A DNA stretch of 64,000 nt from Pyrrhoderma lamaoense (taxonomy: Eukaryota > Basidiomycota > Agaricomycetes > Hymenochaetales > Hymenochaetaceae), in NCBI GenBank assembly GCA_002794735.1, contig NBAZ01000014.1:62001-126000 (forward strand). Direction: 5' to 3'. This document shows, piece by piece, positions 1 to 12,164 of the stretch. Numbering within the stretch: the first letter of the stretch is position 1; every line of letters starts with the position of its first letter. Below the pieces are notes generated by a model that did not search any database, had not been told where the DNA came from, and was given only the letters and a program-made list of their open reading frames with translations. The translations under genes and the position numbers were made by a program.

Positions 1-1571
1 GTAGTACGTCTAGGCCCATCGTTCGTGGCTTTCCCCTCCCGTCTGGACTCGACCAACTCCCAGAAAATGTCCTCCGTGTCTTTCGCGTAAGCAATATCTT
101 GTTCATCGACAAGTTCTTCATCTTTGATCTCCGCGTCATACTCGTCAATGTCCTCTTGTACGGATAGCAATAGTGGCTCATCGGCCTCATTGGCATTGGG
201 GCTCACCAAGTTCCTGGCGAGATACGGGAAAAAATCACTTGAATCCAAAAGATTATGTACTAAGTAATGCTCATTCATCTGCTGGGTAAAAGGCACAAGT
301 GGTTCCGGAACTTCGACGCCATACGATGCTGCCCATTTAGTAAGATCGTCGTCCACTTCCTCAGCACCAGTAACACGATACGTTGCGAGCCTTCGAGTCG
401 TCATCTTCAAACGTTGTACTTTCTTTCTTTCAAGCCCCATAAGGTCCAAAGCCCGTTCTATTAAAAGCCCTTTAATCTATCACCAAAATAAGTTTTTCAT
501 TGTTCAAGCAAAGGTTATGGTCGCTTACAATACTTCTATAGGGTTTAGTGTCATTTTCTTCATAATTATCGTCAACTAGCGCATTTTGAGTTTCATGAAG
601 ACCGATAGCAAATTTCAAAACCTCGGATATAAAACAGGCAGTTTCTGCTTGAAGTAGCTGAATCGTCTTTTCAGAGATACGTGACCCAACTGGAGTTGAG
701 TTATGTCCCGATTTCAAAGAAGTCATCGAATTAGACCTGTGTTGATTGAGATCATGTGTCTGAGTAGACTTAGTGAACGAGCTTACTGCATGAGTTTTCC
801 CAAGTTTTTCAAGTGGAAGAAATCGAGACCATCTGCCTTGAGTGTTGATGCGTTGAGCCCAATCGACTTTAGCTTCGTCTTGAGATCATAGAACTTGGGC
901 TTTTCATTACGCCGGAGCTCGTTCTTTGAATCATGAGATTGGCGGATGATATCGTCACATATTCTAAGCTCCTTGGAGGAAAGACTGCCCTTGAGACTAT
1001 TAGCCCTTGCATTTGCTAGAAGTTCGGTTTCCAACTTGAAGAGAAACTGACTACGTTCATTGTCCTCCAATCCATCACGTCGATCACTGGCCTCTCCATA
1101 TTCCTTTCGCATTTCATAGCGTAAAAATTTGATCCTACTGCGTATCTCTTGTTCAGCAATAGCCTCTGCCCATTTCGGTTCCATATTAGATATGATATAA
1201 GCATTTTCGTCCTCGAAGTTAATAAGCCGTTCAGACGATTCAGCGGCAGCTTCGAACGAGTCCCGGGTAAACACAGAAGGGTTTCTTCTAGCACCATACT
1301 TGAGCGCGGTCAAATAATTCTGAACCTCGACCACAGACTTCTCCGGGACTTCTGCAGCTATCGCATCCACAAAAAATCGACCATGTCTATTCAAAGCAGC
1401 GAAAAAGAAACCCTTCTGCTCAGGTGTCCAAAAAGACTGGCCAATGTACGAAGGCGCCAATGGCGGCTCGTCCGCGCCGAAGCCTCGTAAATGCCCACGA
1501 GTCTTCTCTACATGTTCCTTGAATTCATCGAGATATGTCAGATCCAAGTCTGTCGTCTTTTCTTCGTCCAT
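1..1571 (-). CDS. Rrn5-like RNA polymerase I upstream activation factor subunit (C-terminus outside window)
   Basis: Three exons are readable: 1571-787, 736-529 and 476 running off the left edge. All junctions are GT/AG and keep phase. The first exon carries a SANT/Myb-like segment (FWTPEQKGFFFAALNRHGRF, about residues 47-66, then a helix with VVEVQNYLTAL). The second exon begins a histone-fold-like helix (ISEKTIQLLQAETACFISEV). The visible C-terminal part is acidic. SANT followed by a histone fold is the arrangement known for Rrn5, a subunit of the Pol I upstream activation factor that acts at the rDNA promoter in the nucleolus. The ATG at 1571 is the first in frame and starts an acidic N-terminus. 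The family call is inference from motif order. A different SANT-domain transcription factor is the main alternative. Confidence 0.6.
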
Positions 1572-2510
1572 CCCGAGAGTGTTTTGTCTTTGGTGAGCTC
1601 ATTAGAGCGCCGAGAGTATAAATACGAATATCGGTTGAGGCGTTAATACATTCAAGTTACTCTGTGAATTGTAGAGGCTTGGAAGACTTAACGTCACAGC
1701 CGGTTAATCTCATTCATTTTGATCGACGCGTTTCAACAAATTTCGTGGCCAAATGCTTACTAAGCTCTGAGCTCCGAGTAGTACTTTTTTCTGAAGTTTT
1801 TTCATCATTGAATAGGAGGACAATCCCCTTCGCATCTCCGAAACTCGTACGAAGCTTCTGCAACCTTTGAATCAATATTCATCACAGACAAATTTCTACC
1901 TAGACTGAAGTGATGGGTAGGTAATTTATGAATCAAGAATGATGATTTTGGAATGGACAATACTACAGCTAAAAGTCAAATTAAAATCAATAATCAGACA
2001 GCCCTACATTGTACCATCAAGAAGTAATTTTCTAGGAAAGCCTTAAAAATGTGTATGGAAAGGCTACACGCCGTGTATCATATAAATTTTGAATTAACGC
2101 ATAAGAATGTGATTAGCCTTTCACATGCCGCTCACCGACATCAATACGTAGGGGTACTCTACAAACACATAATCTAAGTTTTTCTTGCCTTTGAATCAAA
2201 ATTGACTCAAATTTAACATCTGAAATGTATATGGTTCGAGTGATACTCATGATCAGATCTATAATATAATCACATCGGTGAAATAAACACGTTGAATCAA
2301 CACTCAAAGTGCATATAGTCTAACATCCGTGCGTCTACCTGATCATAGAGTTTTTATTTCCAAGCATCTCACACACTTATAACTGTAAGTAATAATCATT
2401 GAAGATAAACACACATGACTAAAGATTATTTATTCATATTGTAAATTCCCCCTAGTACTAGTTTTCTGTATCAATAAGTATCAACGAAAAAGGCGATCTT
2501 CCCCGGACTC
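1572..2510. other. Intergenic region, AT-rich, divergent promoters
   Basis: This lies between the Rrn5-like start (read leftwards) and the heat-shock-element array of the small HSP gene (read rightwards). Short open frames here have no recognisable protein character and no convincing splice extensions. No RNA gene or repeat was seen. Confidence 0.5.
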
Positions 2511-2663
2511 TTCCAGAACAAATTACCTGATTCGGATGTCTCTTGGTGGCTTCTGGAAAAATCCGGAATATAGTAGATCTCTCATTCTCATCTATGACGA
2601 AAAGCTCCTGAAGCTAAAAGTTATACGCGCAATTCATTCAATTATATTCATTCTGGAGGGTTC
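2511..2663 (+). promoter_or_regulatory. Heat-shock-element array upstream of small HSP gene
   Basis: Three clusters of alternating GAA/TTC pentamers are visible. TTCCAGAA is at 2511-2518. A four-unit block is at 2551-2568 (TTC, GAA, ATC, GAA at 5-nt steps, one mismatch). TTCTGGAGGGTTC is at 2651-2663, three units with GAG for GAA. Inverted 5-nt GAA units are the established binding site of heat-shock factor Hsf1. The last block sits about 43 bp upstream of a TATA box, as expected for a heat-inducible promoter. Confidence 0.7.
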
Positions 2664-2705
2664 GGGATGCTTACGCTTCGCACTTCGAGGTGCTCTTCTT
2701 GCGTT

Positions 2706-2712
2706 TATAAAA
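2706..2712 (+). promoter_or_regulatory. TATA box of small HSP gene
   Basis: TATAAAA lies just downstream of the heat-shock-element array and about 200 bp upstream of the ATG. This leaves a 5' leader of roughly 170 nt. Confidence 0.6.
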
Positions 2713-2910
2713 AGGGGGTCGGCTTTGTCTTTTTTCCTCAGACTATAGAAAGTTTATCGACGAATTCTCTCAAACTCTTACTAAGTGACTTAACTCTCTC
2801 GACTTCAAGAGGACACATACTCTGCCTCTTACCTTATTCCCGCTATAAACAAATACTAGTAACAAAGTTACAGTAAAGCAAGGCCCAAAGAGAAAACAAA
2901 AAAATCACCA

Positions 2911-3594
2911 ATGTCACTTTCACGTCAATTCTTCCGTGAATTCCGTCCCTTCTTCCGCCTCCTCGAAGAACCCTTCGGTCGTCCCCCAGTCTCCTCATCC
3001 TTCTATCCTAGAAACAGCAGCCTCTTCCCCCAAGACCACCCTTCCAACGCTCCCGCACTCGGATTTAGTTTCCCTAACGTACCAGCGATAGACCTCTCAG
3101 AGGAACCGAATGCGTTCGTTGTCGAAGCTGAGATTCCGGGTGTTAAGAAGGAGAATCTGGATGTCAGAATTGGAGACGGTGGACAGAGCTTGACGATCGA
3201 GGGAAGGACGTTTGTCAAGTCTGTTGAGGGACCTTCAGCTAATGGCGATGCAGCTGCGGCTGCTACGGAAGGAGGTGAAGTATCGCAAACGCAGGCTACT
3301 GAAGGAACGAATGGTAAGTACTTATTTTTCCATCGATAATCGTTTTATAGAGTCACGATAACTAACTTTACAGATACCTCTCAAGCCGTCGTTAAATCCA
3401 ATGATGACAAGAGCCTCTCAACACAACTCACATCTGAACGTACATTCACCAGTTCCTCCTCCTTTTCTCGTACGATTTGGCTCCCGAAACGCGTCGATGG
3501 ATCAGGCGTCTCTGCCAAACTCAGTGATGGCATATTGACGATCCGGGTTCCAAAGGCAGAAGATAAGGAGAGCGTCAAGATCAATGTTGAGTAA
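2911..3594 (+). CDS. Small heat-shock protein, Hsp20/alpha-crystallin family
   Basis: Two exons, 2911-3313 and 3374-3594, are joined across a 60-nt intron with a CTAAC branch point, giving 207 aa. The alpha-crystallin domain is clear. It starts at PAIDLSEEPNAFVVEAEIPG and contains KKENLDVRI. It closes after the intron with SFSRTIWLPKRVDG, AKLSDGILTIRVPK and a short tail ending KINVE. The N-terminus has the usual aromatic/Pro-rich form (FFREFRPFFRLLEEPF). Family members are ATP-independent holdase chaperones in the cytosol that bind unfolding clients. Between the two halves of the domain lies an Ala/Gly/Ser-rich insert (residues about 110-145), typical of fungal members. The upstream heat-shock elements and TATA box predict strong heat induction. 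Confidence 0.93.
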
Positions 3595-4176
3595 AAGAAT
3601 TAGGAGGAAGAGGGGTTCTTCTCTTTGCTATATGGATTTGATGTTTTGTTTTGTTTTGGATTCAATTTTCTTGTGTACTTTGATTGTATATGAATATGTA
3701 CTATGCGGACGCACCCTCCTCTCCCATCAACCTACCCCTCCATTAAAACCTAATCTCTCATCCCCATCTTTACTCAGTCATACAATTCTTTATTTTTTGC
3801 ATTCGCATTTAAATCACAAACACGCAATGTCTCATCCAATTTGTTTGTATTATTATACTATTAATACACGTTAGTTTACTTTATACACATATAAAACTTC
3901 TTGGATTCCAAAAAAAAAGGACTCTTCTGATGAAAACTTATATTATCTCGGGCTCTGTATAACGGAAAAAAGAAGACGGAAAAAAAGAAAGAACCTTTCG
4001 TAGGTTGTTACCTACACTCCAGGATAACCCTTCATGTCATATAAGGGGGGGAACACCTCTGAGAGAGAACGATAGAAGAGTAAAGGAGAAGAGAGGTGGT
4101 TTAAGAGATTAAAAAGGAGTCATGGTCATGATTTCATGCTTAGAAACGCACGCAACCCAAACACCACAAATCATAA
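3595..4176. other. Intergenic region between convergent genes
   Basis: This separates the 3' ends of the small HSP gene (+) and the 2OG oxygenase (-). The sequence is T/A-rich with possible polyadenylation signals (for example aatacac near 3860) and no gene-like frame. Confidence 0.45.
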
Positions 4177-7101
4177 TCAGTTTGAGTCATACTTGCCCTT
4201 CCCAACCGTAAAGTTATTCCCAACCTTCTTCAACAAGAAGTCCCCATACACAACAGGCTCATATCGTTTCTCGATACTCAACGGCGTATACGCCACATGT
4301 GCATGATGAGGCGTCAACGGACTCTGAGGTGTCCTAAGCTCAGGGAACGACATCGAACTACGCGCGCTCGTCGTACCCCCCGTCGTAGCTCTCGCCGAAT
4401 CACATTCATCATCCTCTCTCAACGATACAGCGGATGAAGAAGAATCGGTGGAGGAAAAAGAGGAAGCTGAGTGGGGGAGCACAAGGCCTTCTTTGTTGAC
4501 GACGAGTTCTTTGAGTCGTTGGGTGAGCATGTCCGCTGGTTCGTGGTGGCAGTGGGAGTAGTGAACGTGTGGGTGTGTAGGGGTGTATGCGTATGCGGGT
4601 TGGATCGAATCTTTCTGGAGACGTAAAGCAGCTGGTAATGGTGCGATCTCTGCGTTAAAGTTTGGTTCGAAGAAGAATGGTATCCTAAGAGAATAAAGTT
4701 AGATTTTTTTGTTAAGCTTTAAACTGTAATATCGGCAACTAACGAGACACTAGAATCATGAGTTATTCAGCAACCATATTATATCTAAGATTTTGTATGA
4801 TAAGTGGCATACCGATAATTTGATCCCAGATGGATAACACGATGTAAAGTACTCTTGTATAGCCCATTCGTCCAGACTTCCCACACTTTACCAAACACAA
4901 TCAATTAAGTTTCAGTATCAGTATTGTCAGAAAGTGATTTATCATTGATCACTTACTTTCACCGACATTACATACAATACACCCCGGTACCGGATCAGCA
5001 TTGATCCAAACACCTTTCTCTCCATTCTGTTCATCCATAACCACAGATTCATCCATCAAACTATGTACAACATGACTAACAGGAGGCCTAGTAGCCGCAA
5101 CAGAGCCATCCACGGCACTCAGCAAGGCGCTTGCAGCACTAGGGGCTAAGCCAGATCCGGCAGAGGCGGGTATAGGAGTTGTAGCTGCATCTTCTAACAC
5201 ACCAGACTGGGGCATAAATACTTGTAAGGCGTTTGGAGTTGGATCTGCATATAGGAAGCTGAGATACAAAATTTTGGTGTCAGTATCATCTTGATATATT
5301 GATAAAATCTGGAGATGCATACGTTAAACATCCATAGTCTCTAAGCGAGATGATACAAGGGGTTAATTATTGAAAATCCGAGATAATCAAATAAAGCTCA
5401 CTTGTGTGAACCACATGAATAGCCATCGTAGTCATCAGGCAGTGGCGGGTAACCTTTAAAAGTATAATGAGTCCGCCGGATATACAAGAAATCTGAAGCC
5501 CTTTTGGCTTACCTATGACTCGCATCACCCAAAATGAATCATCAACTTTGCTCTTCAACTCCTCCCATTCATCTTTAGTCATCCCCAAACCGACGCTCAT
5601 ACTTATTTTTCAAATTCCGACAAAAAGCAAACATAGTTGCACGTTCGTAGCATCAGCCATCATTGTCACCACCACCGTCATCAAACGACGAAGCAAATAT
5701 GAATAACAATAAAAACATCATTAGCCTCAAAGTCATCCACAAAAAAAACAGAACAGAATAATAATAATAATAATTCTGTTTATTGAATCATAAAACAAAG
5801 AGAAACAACGATACTCACGCCTCCATAACGATCATCCCCAACTTCTTCATCTTCTCTATCCACGTTTCAAACTTTACGCGAAAGCCCGGGACGACATCAT
5901 CCGACGGCCATTGATTCTCCCCTTGTAGCGGCTTCGTCTTATCAGGCTTGTTGACAGGAGCGTAAAAGTCAAGTCCTTCGTGGTTGTCAGCTTTCCCGTT
6001 CGTCACGTTTTCTTTTAATCTTTGGTAGCCTACTCCCGAGTTCAAGTTAAAATCATCGACAATGAAGTTTCGTTTTGTTTAGTTTTTATTTGTTTCAGGC
6101 ATACAGGGGAGAGTGAGAGGAGGAGGTCGAGTATGAAAAGGGTGAAGAGAAGATGATGTCATGAAACCATTTGTCGAATGTGAGAGAAAAAAGGAATCGA
6201 CAGGCAAAACCGGAGATGACGGGATGACGGACACGACGGAGGATCGGATACCGATGCGTCGAATGCGCCAAAATAGTTGGGACATGGAAAAATATTTAGA
6301 GATGAGATGCCCCAGATACAGCAGATACAAGCATATAGTCAGTCAGCCACCCCCTTTAGAGACGAGTAAGCAAAGCTGCCAACATACCTCTCGCTCCATC
6401 CTGGTTCAGTAAACCGAGTTTATCTTTCTCTTCTTGTGGGAGATCAAAGAATTGCCTTTGAGAACAAGTAAAGAAGGGTCAGAAGAGGGTTCACATATGC
6501 AAATGAGATGAGAGAAAGTATGACGCCAGGGGAAAGAAGGGTCTCTTTGAACCCTCAATCGACCGAGACCGGACAATGAGACAACCCAAAAATGTCTAGT
6601 AAATTACCCTTTTCATCATCCTGAATAATTACAAAAGCATTATGGATAAAGAAAAGCATAAATCGAAGAGATGGGATCGCCCTTTTCGTTATTATCGTAT
6701 GAGGAAAAAAGGCCAGATTCCCGCTACTCCCATAGATTTCCTTCACTCTTTCAGATACCCGTTAGATTCCATCCTAGATTCTAATCGTGACCCCCCGTCC
6801 TCATAATGCAAAACATGAACTCGACACAAAACGCAAAGCAACAGTTACAGTAGAAAGAGAAACTAGTAAAAAACGAAACCAGATAAAAAAACGGAACGTA
6901 CTTCGCAAGCCTAGCTAACTCCTCCATCTCTCCCTTCTCAACATAACTAGAAATATCCAAATAAAAGAAGCCATATGTCAAACAGGCAGCATGAATAGCC
7001 GCCGCCGTTGATCGTCTTCCACCGTTGTGGCCTCTATGACGTTCCTGTTCGGGATGGACCCAGGGGGAGATGTCAATGACGGGTAGGGAACGGAGTTTCA
7101 T
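4177..7101 (-). CDS. 2-oxoglutarate/Fe(II)-dependent oxygenase, isopenicillin-N-synthase-like fold
   Basis: Ten exons can be joined in one frame to a 508-aa protein: 7101-6902, 6455-6388, 6029-5819, 5601-5513, 5453-5402, 5340-5323 (18 nt), 5258-4957, 4885-4813, 4749-4744 (6 nt) and 4684-4177. The N-terminus has the DIOX_N signature (LPVIDISPWV, then FFDLPQEEKDKLGLLN). The catalytic core shows the iron ligands HxD in GSHKDYGCLTFLY and the distal His in TLHRVIHLGSNY, followed by the 2OG-binding RxS in YRVSIPFFFEP. The family oxidises small molecules using O2 and 2-oxoglutarate. The substrate cannot be inferred. Oddities are a Ser/Ala-rich insert before the distal His, a Ser-rich segment near the C-terminus, and two microexons. 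The ATG was chosen because MKLRSLPVIDI is a typical family start. The frame is open a little further upstream. Confidence 0.88.
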
Positions 7102-8868
7102 TGGTGGTGGTGTTGAGGAACGTTTGACTAGAGAAGGGGAGAAGGGGTTAAGGGTCTTGAGGAGGAAGAGGACGCAGAGGAGGACATTGGGAGATTGGAG
7201 ACGTTGTGTGGTATCGTTCCGGAACTGTTGTGGGTGACGGAACCTGGGCCAGCGAGATGAGCGGAATGGGTAGAGAAGTTAGTGGGATGAGTGGCAGGTG
7301 TAGGATTCATCGTTCTGTTATCTGTATCGTATCGCAGAACTCAGTGGTAGTGGTGGTGTATGTGTATGCGTTGCGGTCTTCGCGCGCTGATATACAAGTA
7401 GAAACGAGTTTTACGGTTTATATATACTCGTACGGCCTGAGAGTGATACTTCCTGATAATCTATATATATATCCTCTCTATCCTTTCGACCGAGGGGACG
7501 GGGGGAGATGTTAGTGCTGCTGATGAATGATGAGAACGATCCGTTTTCTTCTTTCTGATTAATCACGAACTTGTATTTATTTTATCTATTGTATGCGTAT
7601 GCAAGTAAATATAACTTTGACGACACGGAGGACCTTTCGGAGCGATATTGAGCGCGCAGTTACAAACTTATTCCGGCATGTACTCAAAGCTTACATGAAA
7701 GGGGCACCTTGCATATGCATATGCTACTTGCCGTATCGTATCAATGAGGGGCGCAATATTATAAAACACGTGTGGCCGGGTACCTGTTACTGTGACTATC
7801 AGTATTACTTACTCTATTATTACTTATACTACAAAGTGTTAGTGCCAGACTGTATCAATCTACTTAATATACAGTATAATTTAATACAAACATTGAATCA
7901 AATCCCTTGTATTTCCCTGCAAACATATAGACAAACAAACAAGCAACAACAAGAGGAATAGGAAAAATCTATTGCAAAGTAAATTTATGTCCTAACGATG
8001 ACCTACAATCTAGACCCCTTAAACGTATAGCACCTAAGCATTTATATATAAGCAAGCAGTTTTTCTTAAATCTTATTCTAGGTGATGTATATGTTAAGAA
8101 ATCGTCGGGAGTGAAGATGGGATAGTACCAGTTGGCAATAATAGTAAAAACTAGTAGTAGAGCTACAGTACAGGAGTTGTTGTACGGGCCAATGCGATTA
8201 TATAAGTCATGATGTGGGGTCGAGGGTGAAGGGGAGGGTCAGGGAGATAGAAACGGGAGAAGGGGGGTTGTGATAGGAGGATTGATTTTGCACACTGTAT
8301 AAACGGACAAAAAAGAAGTAACAGAAAAGGGGAAAGAATAGAAGAACGTTTGCTTGATGAAGGTTAGACAAGTTGGAATAGCAAGATATGGGAACGAGAG
8401 AAAAACAAAGATAGAAATTTGAAGGGTAGAAGAAAAAGAACTAGATAATCACGACTCTTGAATTCAGTGGAAGAGGAAAAAGAGAAAACAAAACACAAAC
8501 AGACAGGACGGACGGACTGAGAAACAGACAAGGCAGAGATAGGGACAGGGTCAGGACAAATCGAACGAAGGCGAATAGATGGACCGGAAAAAAATGAAGT
8601 GTCTCGCACAAGAAAAAAGGTAGGAAAGAGCAAAAGCAAAATGGGAGTGTGAGAGGGAGAGGCTTGATAATGCGTTAATCTGTTGGGAAGGAGTTTTGAA
8701 CTTTTTAATGCTTAAAAAATGATTGAAAGTAAAGTTACAAAAAACGAGAATCGAACTTCACAAAAGAAAATCAATATTTTGCTCCCAAAGGTTTTTAGCT
8801 CCCAAACGGAAACCCTGCATCTCGAACAAATGCGATTTAACTGCCCTTTTCTGAAAACTATTTCACTT
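7102..8868. other. Intergenic region
   Basis: It holds the promoter of the 2OG oxygenase and the 3' flank of the histone-fold gene. A short Ser/Pro-rich frame at 7128-7310 (-) could be an untranslated or alternative first exon of the oxygenase but is in a different frame from it. AT-rich stretches occur around 7560-8100. Nothing else could be supported. Confidence 0.4.
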
Positions 8869-10765
8869 TCACTGTGAACGCTGACTATAAATTGTTCTTC
8901 CAGCCGAAGGAGCCAAAGCTTCACTAAAATCCATCTTTCCATTCACTTTTTGTTCAAGGAGTGACGATGTCGGTCTTTGGGTCCATGCACTAGCACCAGC
9001 ATCACCTGTAACTGCTCCACCATTACCAGAGACTTTCTTCTCTTCCTTCAAATTCACATGTTCCACACCGCTTTCCTTCCGATTCTCTAAATCAGTGTCT
9101 AACGCCTGAGTCGTCCCATTAGCACTCGGTTCAGGAGACCTTTTCAACAGGTACTTCGAAGTAGGGTATGGTGGTAACGGTACCCGAGTCATAAGCGGTG
9201 TTTCTCCTTTATCAGATACAACGGCTGAACTAGCCTTGACTCCACCACTACCACTACCAACACCATTGACCGTCGTCATCCCATTACCATTGTTCGTCTT
9301 CTTCGCAGGGCCGTCCAGTCCAGCAGCCTCAGTTTGTGACCGCGTTCGTTTTCGCCCGTTACTAGGTTCAACGGTCTCTTGTTTCAAACTATCCGGTATA
9401 ATTGCATGCGATTTTTGGCTTGGAGGTGTTGGGTTTGCACCAGTGTTATTAGAACTGCTAGTGATGGGTTGAGGTGAAGATGATAGCTTGGGTGCACTGT
9501 TATTTGAAGGTGCTAACATCAATGTCGGGAGGTTCGCCTGAACAGAGCTTGATTGCTGTTGCTGCTGCTGGGTGTAATTGAGTGGTCGAATCTTTATCTT
9601 CACGCCCGCATAACTTGTATTATTCCCGTTGAGGATGGCAGAAATAGCGTTAGAGTCCCCATATCCCGATAAATGCGGGGGTGGGGTGAAGCTTGCACTA
9701 CGTTCTCCTTGAGCAACACGTAACCTTTTACTCTTTTGAGAATCACGAGATATGGCAGCAGAAGGGGGTTCTCCGGACATTGATGCTGATGAAGATGGTA
9801 CAGGTGTTGACCCATTCAAGTTAGTTCTAGAACTTTGTAAGTGTTTTTGGAGAGTGGAGATTGTTGCCGCGCTAGTAGTGGCAGGGTGCGACCACGGCTG
9901 CTGTGCTTGTGTATGAGATGGGGCACTATCCATAGAGAACCCGTTTAGGAGGGCATTCTGCCGCTCACGGATTTCGTTGTAAGCCGCAAGTGCGTTACGG
10001 GGAGTGATGGTTTGTGGTATCATATCTAAGTCGGTCAAGTCTCAGTTTCTAGACCAGGCAAGGATGACAATAACATACCACTCAAGAACTTGAATTCATC
10101 AAATTTAGCAGTAGTCTCCGCTATGGCGAGATGCGTTAGTAAGTACTATCTTTCGACGTCGTACTTCTCAACAGACACATACCAAAGTCATTATAAGTCA
10201 CTGTATTACGGCTCTCCTTTTGAGTACGGGCCTGTGCAGACTTGGCAAACAACCGAATAAAGTTTTCCTATAATTTGATAAGCTAGTGATGGAATCCTTA
10301 TCAGTGAAACATACTTACTGTCGCTAAAGTAATTATGAACGAAGCCTCCTTTGAAAGATAGCCATTCGCAGCTTTAAAGGGTTGAATTCGCGTTAGGCTA
10401 CTAATCATGTTTGTCAACCACCGTGTAGGGGACTTACGATCTGCTTGGAGTATAGATTCCACACGGGATAAGGGTATTAATGATTGACCAGGAGCTCTTG
10501 TTGTCGGAGGTTTTGCACGCGGTTTCTTGGTAGATGACTTTGAGACGGTAGCAGCGTTAGTAGAGACGGAGTCCCGTCCTTCATGAACATTGTCTATCGG
10601 TTCATCCGAGTCTAACTCATCAACCTCCTCTTCAGGTTGGTCTGATTCAGTACGGTCGTCTTCCGAGACGTTACCAGAACCACTTGGGGTAGTGTTCTGA
10701 GAAAGCGGAGTAAGAACTGGGACGTTGGGTGTTTGCCAGGTCTTTAATGTTACGCGAGGAGGCAT
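8869..10765 (-). CDS. Histone-fold protein, Dpb3/CHRAC/NF-YC type, with long disordered tail
   Basis: Five exons: 10765-10438, 10371-10319, 10267-10183, 10120-10079 and 10025-8869, giving about 554 aa in one frame. A histone fold is assembled across the splice sites: IPLSRVESILQADP, then NGYLSKEASFIITLATENFI, RLFAKSAQ, NTVTYNDF and KFDEFKFLSDMIP. This order matches the H2A-like CBF/NF-YC group, which includes Dpb3 of DNA polymerase epsilon and CHRAC-15/17 partners. It is preceded by an acidic Asp/Glu stretch. It is followed by about 380 residues of Ser/Pro/Asn/Gln-rich sequence with a basic RKRTRSQ patch (a possible nuclear signal). Such proteins act as heterodimers in chromatin or replication complexes. 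Which complex cannot be told from sequence alone. The first intron (10437-10372) is 66 nt with no in-frame stop and is easily misread as coding. Confidence 0.8.
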
Positions 10766-12164
10766 GGTGTGCGTCCGTTTGGAAGAGGGCTTGTATTGGA
10801 AAAGGGGACAAGGTGATTGAGGGAAGGACGGACAAAAAGCGGGATGCCGAAGCACAGCAACGGAGAGTAGATGGGGAGTTATTTGAGAGAGGAGAGGTTG
10901 GATGGAGTGCAGACGCGACGTTGAGTGGTAAGATCGCGACAGGTGTGGAAGAGACGACGTAAAGACGGGGGATGTGTACGGGCGTTGATGTGGCGGGAAG
11001 AAAAGCAGGGGTCGATGGAATAATGAACACCTAGTCAGGCCTGGGTGCCGGTTCGCAGGGGGATATTCACCTCCCTCTATTGCTCATAGCCTCTCTGACA
11101 TCCTATCACCCTCTTCCACCATTTTTTTCTTTTCTCGGCCATGTCGCCCTTTCTCTCTCCTCATCGTCGTCTATCAGTTGCCTAGTCTAACTGGAGTGTT
11201 TGAGAAAGAATTTTTTTAAAATTCATGAAAGACAAAGTTGAAAAAAGGGTCAAAGGTGGACATGTTCGAGACAGAGCCTGCTACGAGTGCCATCTTTCAG
11301 AGACACTCACTTCTCACACCCATCTCTTTCTTCTACGACAATGGGATCATTTATTTTATTGCTACTCGATCTCTTCAAGTTACGCATCGCCTGGACATAT
11401 CCTTTCATAGACTGAAGTTTATTATCAACATGAAATAAAAAAACTGCATCTCTTCCCATCGGGTGTTAGACGAGCAACGAGACGCGTCAAGTGATCTTCA
11501 TTCCTTATTCTGGAGAATACAGACGAGTTGATGCATTATGTAAACGCTACTTTGGTGGTAACCTAAAAATTATAGAGTTTTCATTTCGAGTATATAACTT
11601 TATTAATCATATGTTACATCGTGTCTAGGTGAGAGCAACAAAGGATCTGTATAGCTGAATTTGTATGTGATTACCTGAATCTGCTACTGGATCTTTGCTT
11701 GGTAATCAAGTTAGCAGGAATGACTAGTTTCAAGGCTGTGTGCAGTTTTATGTGCAGTTTTATGTGCAAACTAGTATCCAAGGGCGTATTTTACATAGTG
11801 TCTGCAGTGAACACAATCATACGGATAGTGTACTATGAGACTAATTTCCTGTTGAAATTGGCACTTGAATTCTTTTGTAAAAACGAAAAGAGAATAAAGA
11901 CTTAAAAATTAAAAGAAATGACCGATTGCGGAGTTGCCGCATATGAGAGAGAACGCCCAAAGTCTTCCCTATCCGCGGGTTCTACTTCCAACCCTCATCT
12001 CAGCACACGATTCCGTCTAAATTCTTATTCTTCCTTCCAAACACACACTTTATAGCTCAGAAACGAGGCCTGAATCGCGTATCAACGACCCCTTGTCTTT
12101 CTTGCTTTTAAACTTTTCATTTTAGTGTACTGCTTGGTCGCATACACTCTTATTCTTTTCCAAT
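10766..12164. other. Intergenic region, divergent promoters
   Basis: This lies between two divergently transcribed genes, the histone-fold protein (-) and the PP2C phosphatase (+). Pyrimidine-rich DNA precedes the PP2C start. Short frames at 11225-11438 and 11699-11905 have no recognisable protein character. No repeat or RNA gene was seen. Confidence 0.4.

Noticed and set aside
7593..7961. 122-aa plus-strand ORF
   Set aside because: AT-rich intergenic DNA giving Tyr/Ile/Leu runs. No domain, no splice context.
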